From assembly GCF_964340395.1 (NCBI RefSeq), contig NC_135552.1, positions 25,002,181 to 25,012,180 on the forward strand: 10,000 nt of DNA, read 5' to 3'. This document shows positions 9,596 to 10,000 of the stretch, piece by piece. The stretch comes from Glandiceps talaboti. Lineage: Eukaryota; Hemichordata; Enteropneusta; Spengelidae. Position numbers and translations under genes: made by a program. The notes beneath the pieces were generated by a model. The model did no database searches. It was not told where the DNA came from and saw only the letters and a list, made by a program, of their open reading frames with translations. Within the stretch, counting starts at the first letter, position 1; every line of letters starts with the position of its first letter.

Positions 9596-9981
9596 CTAAC
9601 AAAATGAGAGGATACAGAGAAACGATTTGACAACATGGAAGAATGTAGAGAGAAGTATGTGAGTGAGAGTTAAGATTGAAATAGGTAAAATACTGATTTT
9701 ACCATTGTCCATGGAAGTGAGAAGGTCATTGAGAATTTTAATAAGTGCAGTTTCTGTACTGTGAAATGGTTTGTATGCTGATTGAAGGGGATGTAATAAA
9801 TTCATTGACTTGAGATGATTGATAAGTTGTGAAAGAACAATTCGTTGTAAGAGCTTAGAAAGAAAGAGTAAGTTTGAAACAGGGCGGTAATTATTTAGTT
9901 CATTTGGATCAAGGGATGCTTTTTTAAGGAGAGGTGTTACAAGTGCAGTTTTGAAGACAGTGGGGAAAGAACCAGAAGAGT
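9596..9981 (-). pseudogene. LINE reverse transcriptase, N-terminal fragment (broken)
   Basis: The minus-strand frame reads SFPTVFKTALVTPLLKKASL, then DPNELNNYRPVSNL, LFLSKLLQRIV, and MNLLHPLQSAYKPFHSTETA up to DNGKISIL. The motifs VTPLLKK, NYRPVSNL and QSAY-x-FHSTETAL are hallmarks of the start of non-LTR RT domains. Two defects are visible. First, near 9974-9980 the frame shifts: further upstream the sequence MINYSL, expected just before SSG-x-FP, is in another frame, and the SSG frame meets TGA at 9994-9992. Second, after DNGKISIL (about 9685) the expected LLDLSAAFDT region with the first catalytic Asp is absent, as are the downstream FADD box and thumb; the frame runs on through unrelated 3' sequence to a stop at about 9596. 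It is a dead copy. Confidence 0.9.
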
Positions 9982-10000
9982 GAGTAGTTAATCATTGATG

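Larger units (their letters stand above)
9475..10000 (-). mobile_element. L2/CR1-like LINE fragment, internally deleted, 3' end present
   Basis: Reading the minus strand from the right edge: a reverse-transcriptase N-terminal region, an abrupt loss of homology near 9690, about 100 bases of non-coding sequence, a CGCCT/AGGCG stem-loop, and a tail of TTATT/ATT repeats ending near 9475. The order protein, 3' UTR, short-repeat tail rather than long poly(A) is typical of L2/CR1 elements. The 5' part lies beyond the window, so the full length, the endonuclease domain and target-site duplications cannot be judged. With the RT core missing and a frameshift, this copy cannot be autonomous. Confidence 0.88.

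Overview
This is an AT-rich, gene-poor stretch of eukaryotic nuclear DNA, most likely from a marine invertebrate animal. The grounds are the absence of any prokaryote-style coding density, many long simple-sequence arrays (AT, ACAT/ATGT, TTG, TC/CA), splice-like signals, and a non-LTR retrotransposon fragment whose reverse-transcriptase start and 3' tail look like the L2/CR1 group common in lancelets, molluscs, echinoderms and cnidarians. The species cannot be named from this sequence.

Layout. The left edge holds the best host-gene candidate: a minus-strand 3'-terminal exon (stop at 128-126) followed by a short 3' UTR with a canonical AATAAA signal at 86-81. It encodes an acidic, tyrosine-bearing C-terminus, and the rest of that gene would lie to the right on the minus strand. 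From about 0.5 to 4 kb the sequence is mostly non-coding, with a 225-bp AT array (1973-2197), an ACAT array (2651-2753) and a few weak exon-like open frames. From 4043 to about 5210 there is a striking minisatellite: 43 consecutive units of exactly 26 bp, no indels, with visible higher-order structure (two adjacent 312-bp blocks, then two adjacent 156-bp blocks). From 5.2 to 9.4 kb the sequence is again mostly non-coding, with a TTG array (6337-6372), an ATGT array (7241-7362) and a 190-bp TC-CA-TC composite array (8134-8323). The right edge (9475-10000) is a minus-strand, decayed LINE: the beginning of a reverse transcriptase joined abruptly to a short 3' UTR, stem-loop and AT-rich tail, so most of its RT is missing.

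I see no operon, CRISPR array, tRNA, rRNA or complete protein-coding gene. The most unusual structure is the 26-bp minisatellite. It is a neat record of unit homogenisation and block duplication, and each common unit carries an E-box-like site plus, in the B type, a homeodomain-like TAATTA core. Any function for it is inference.
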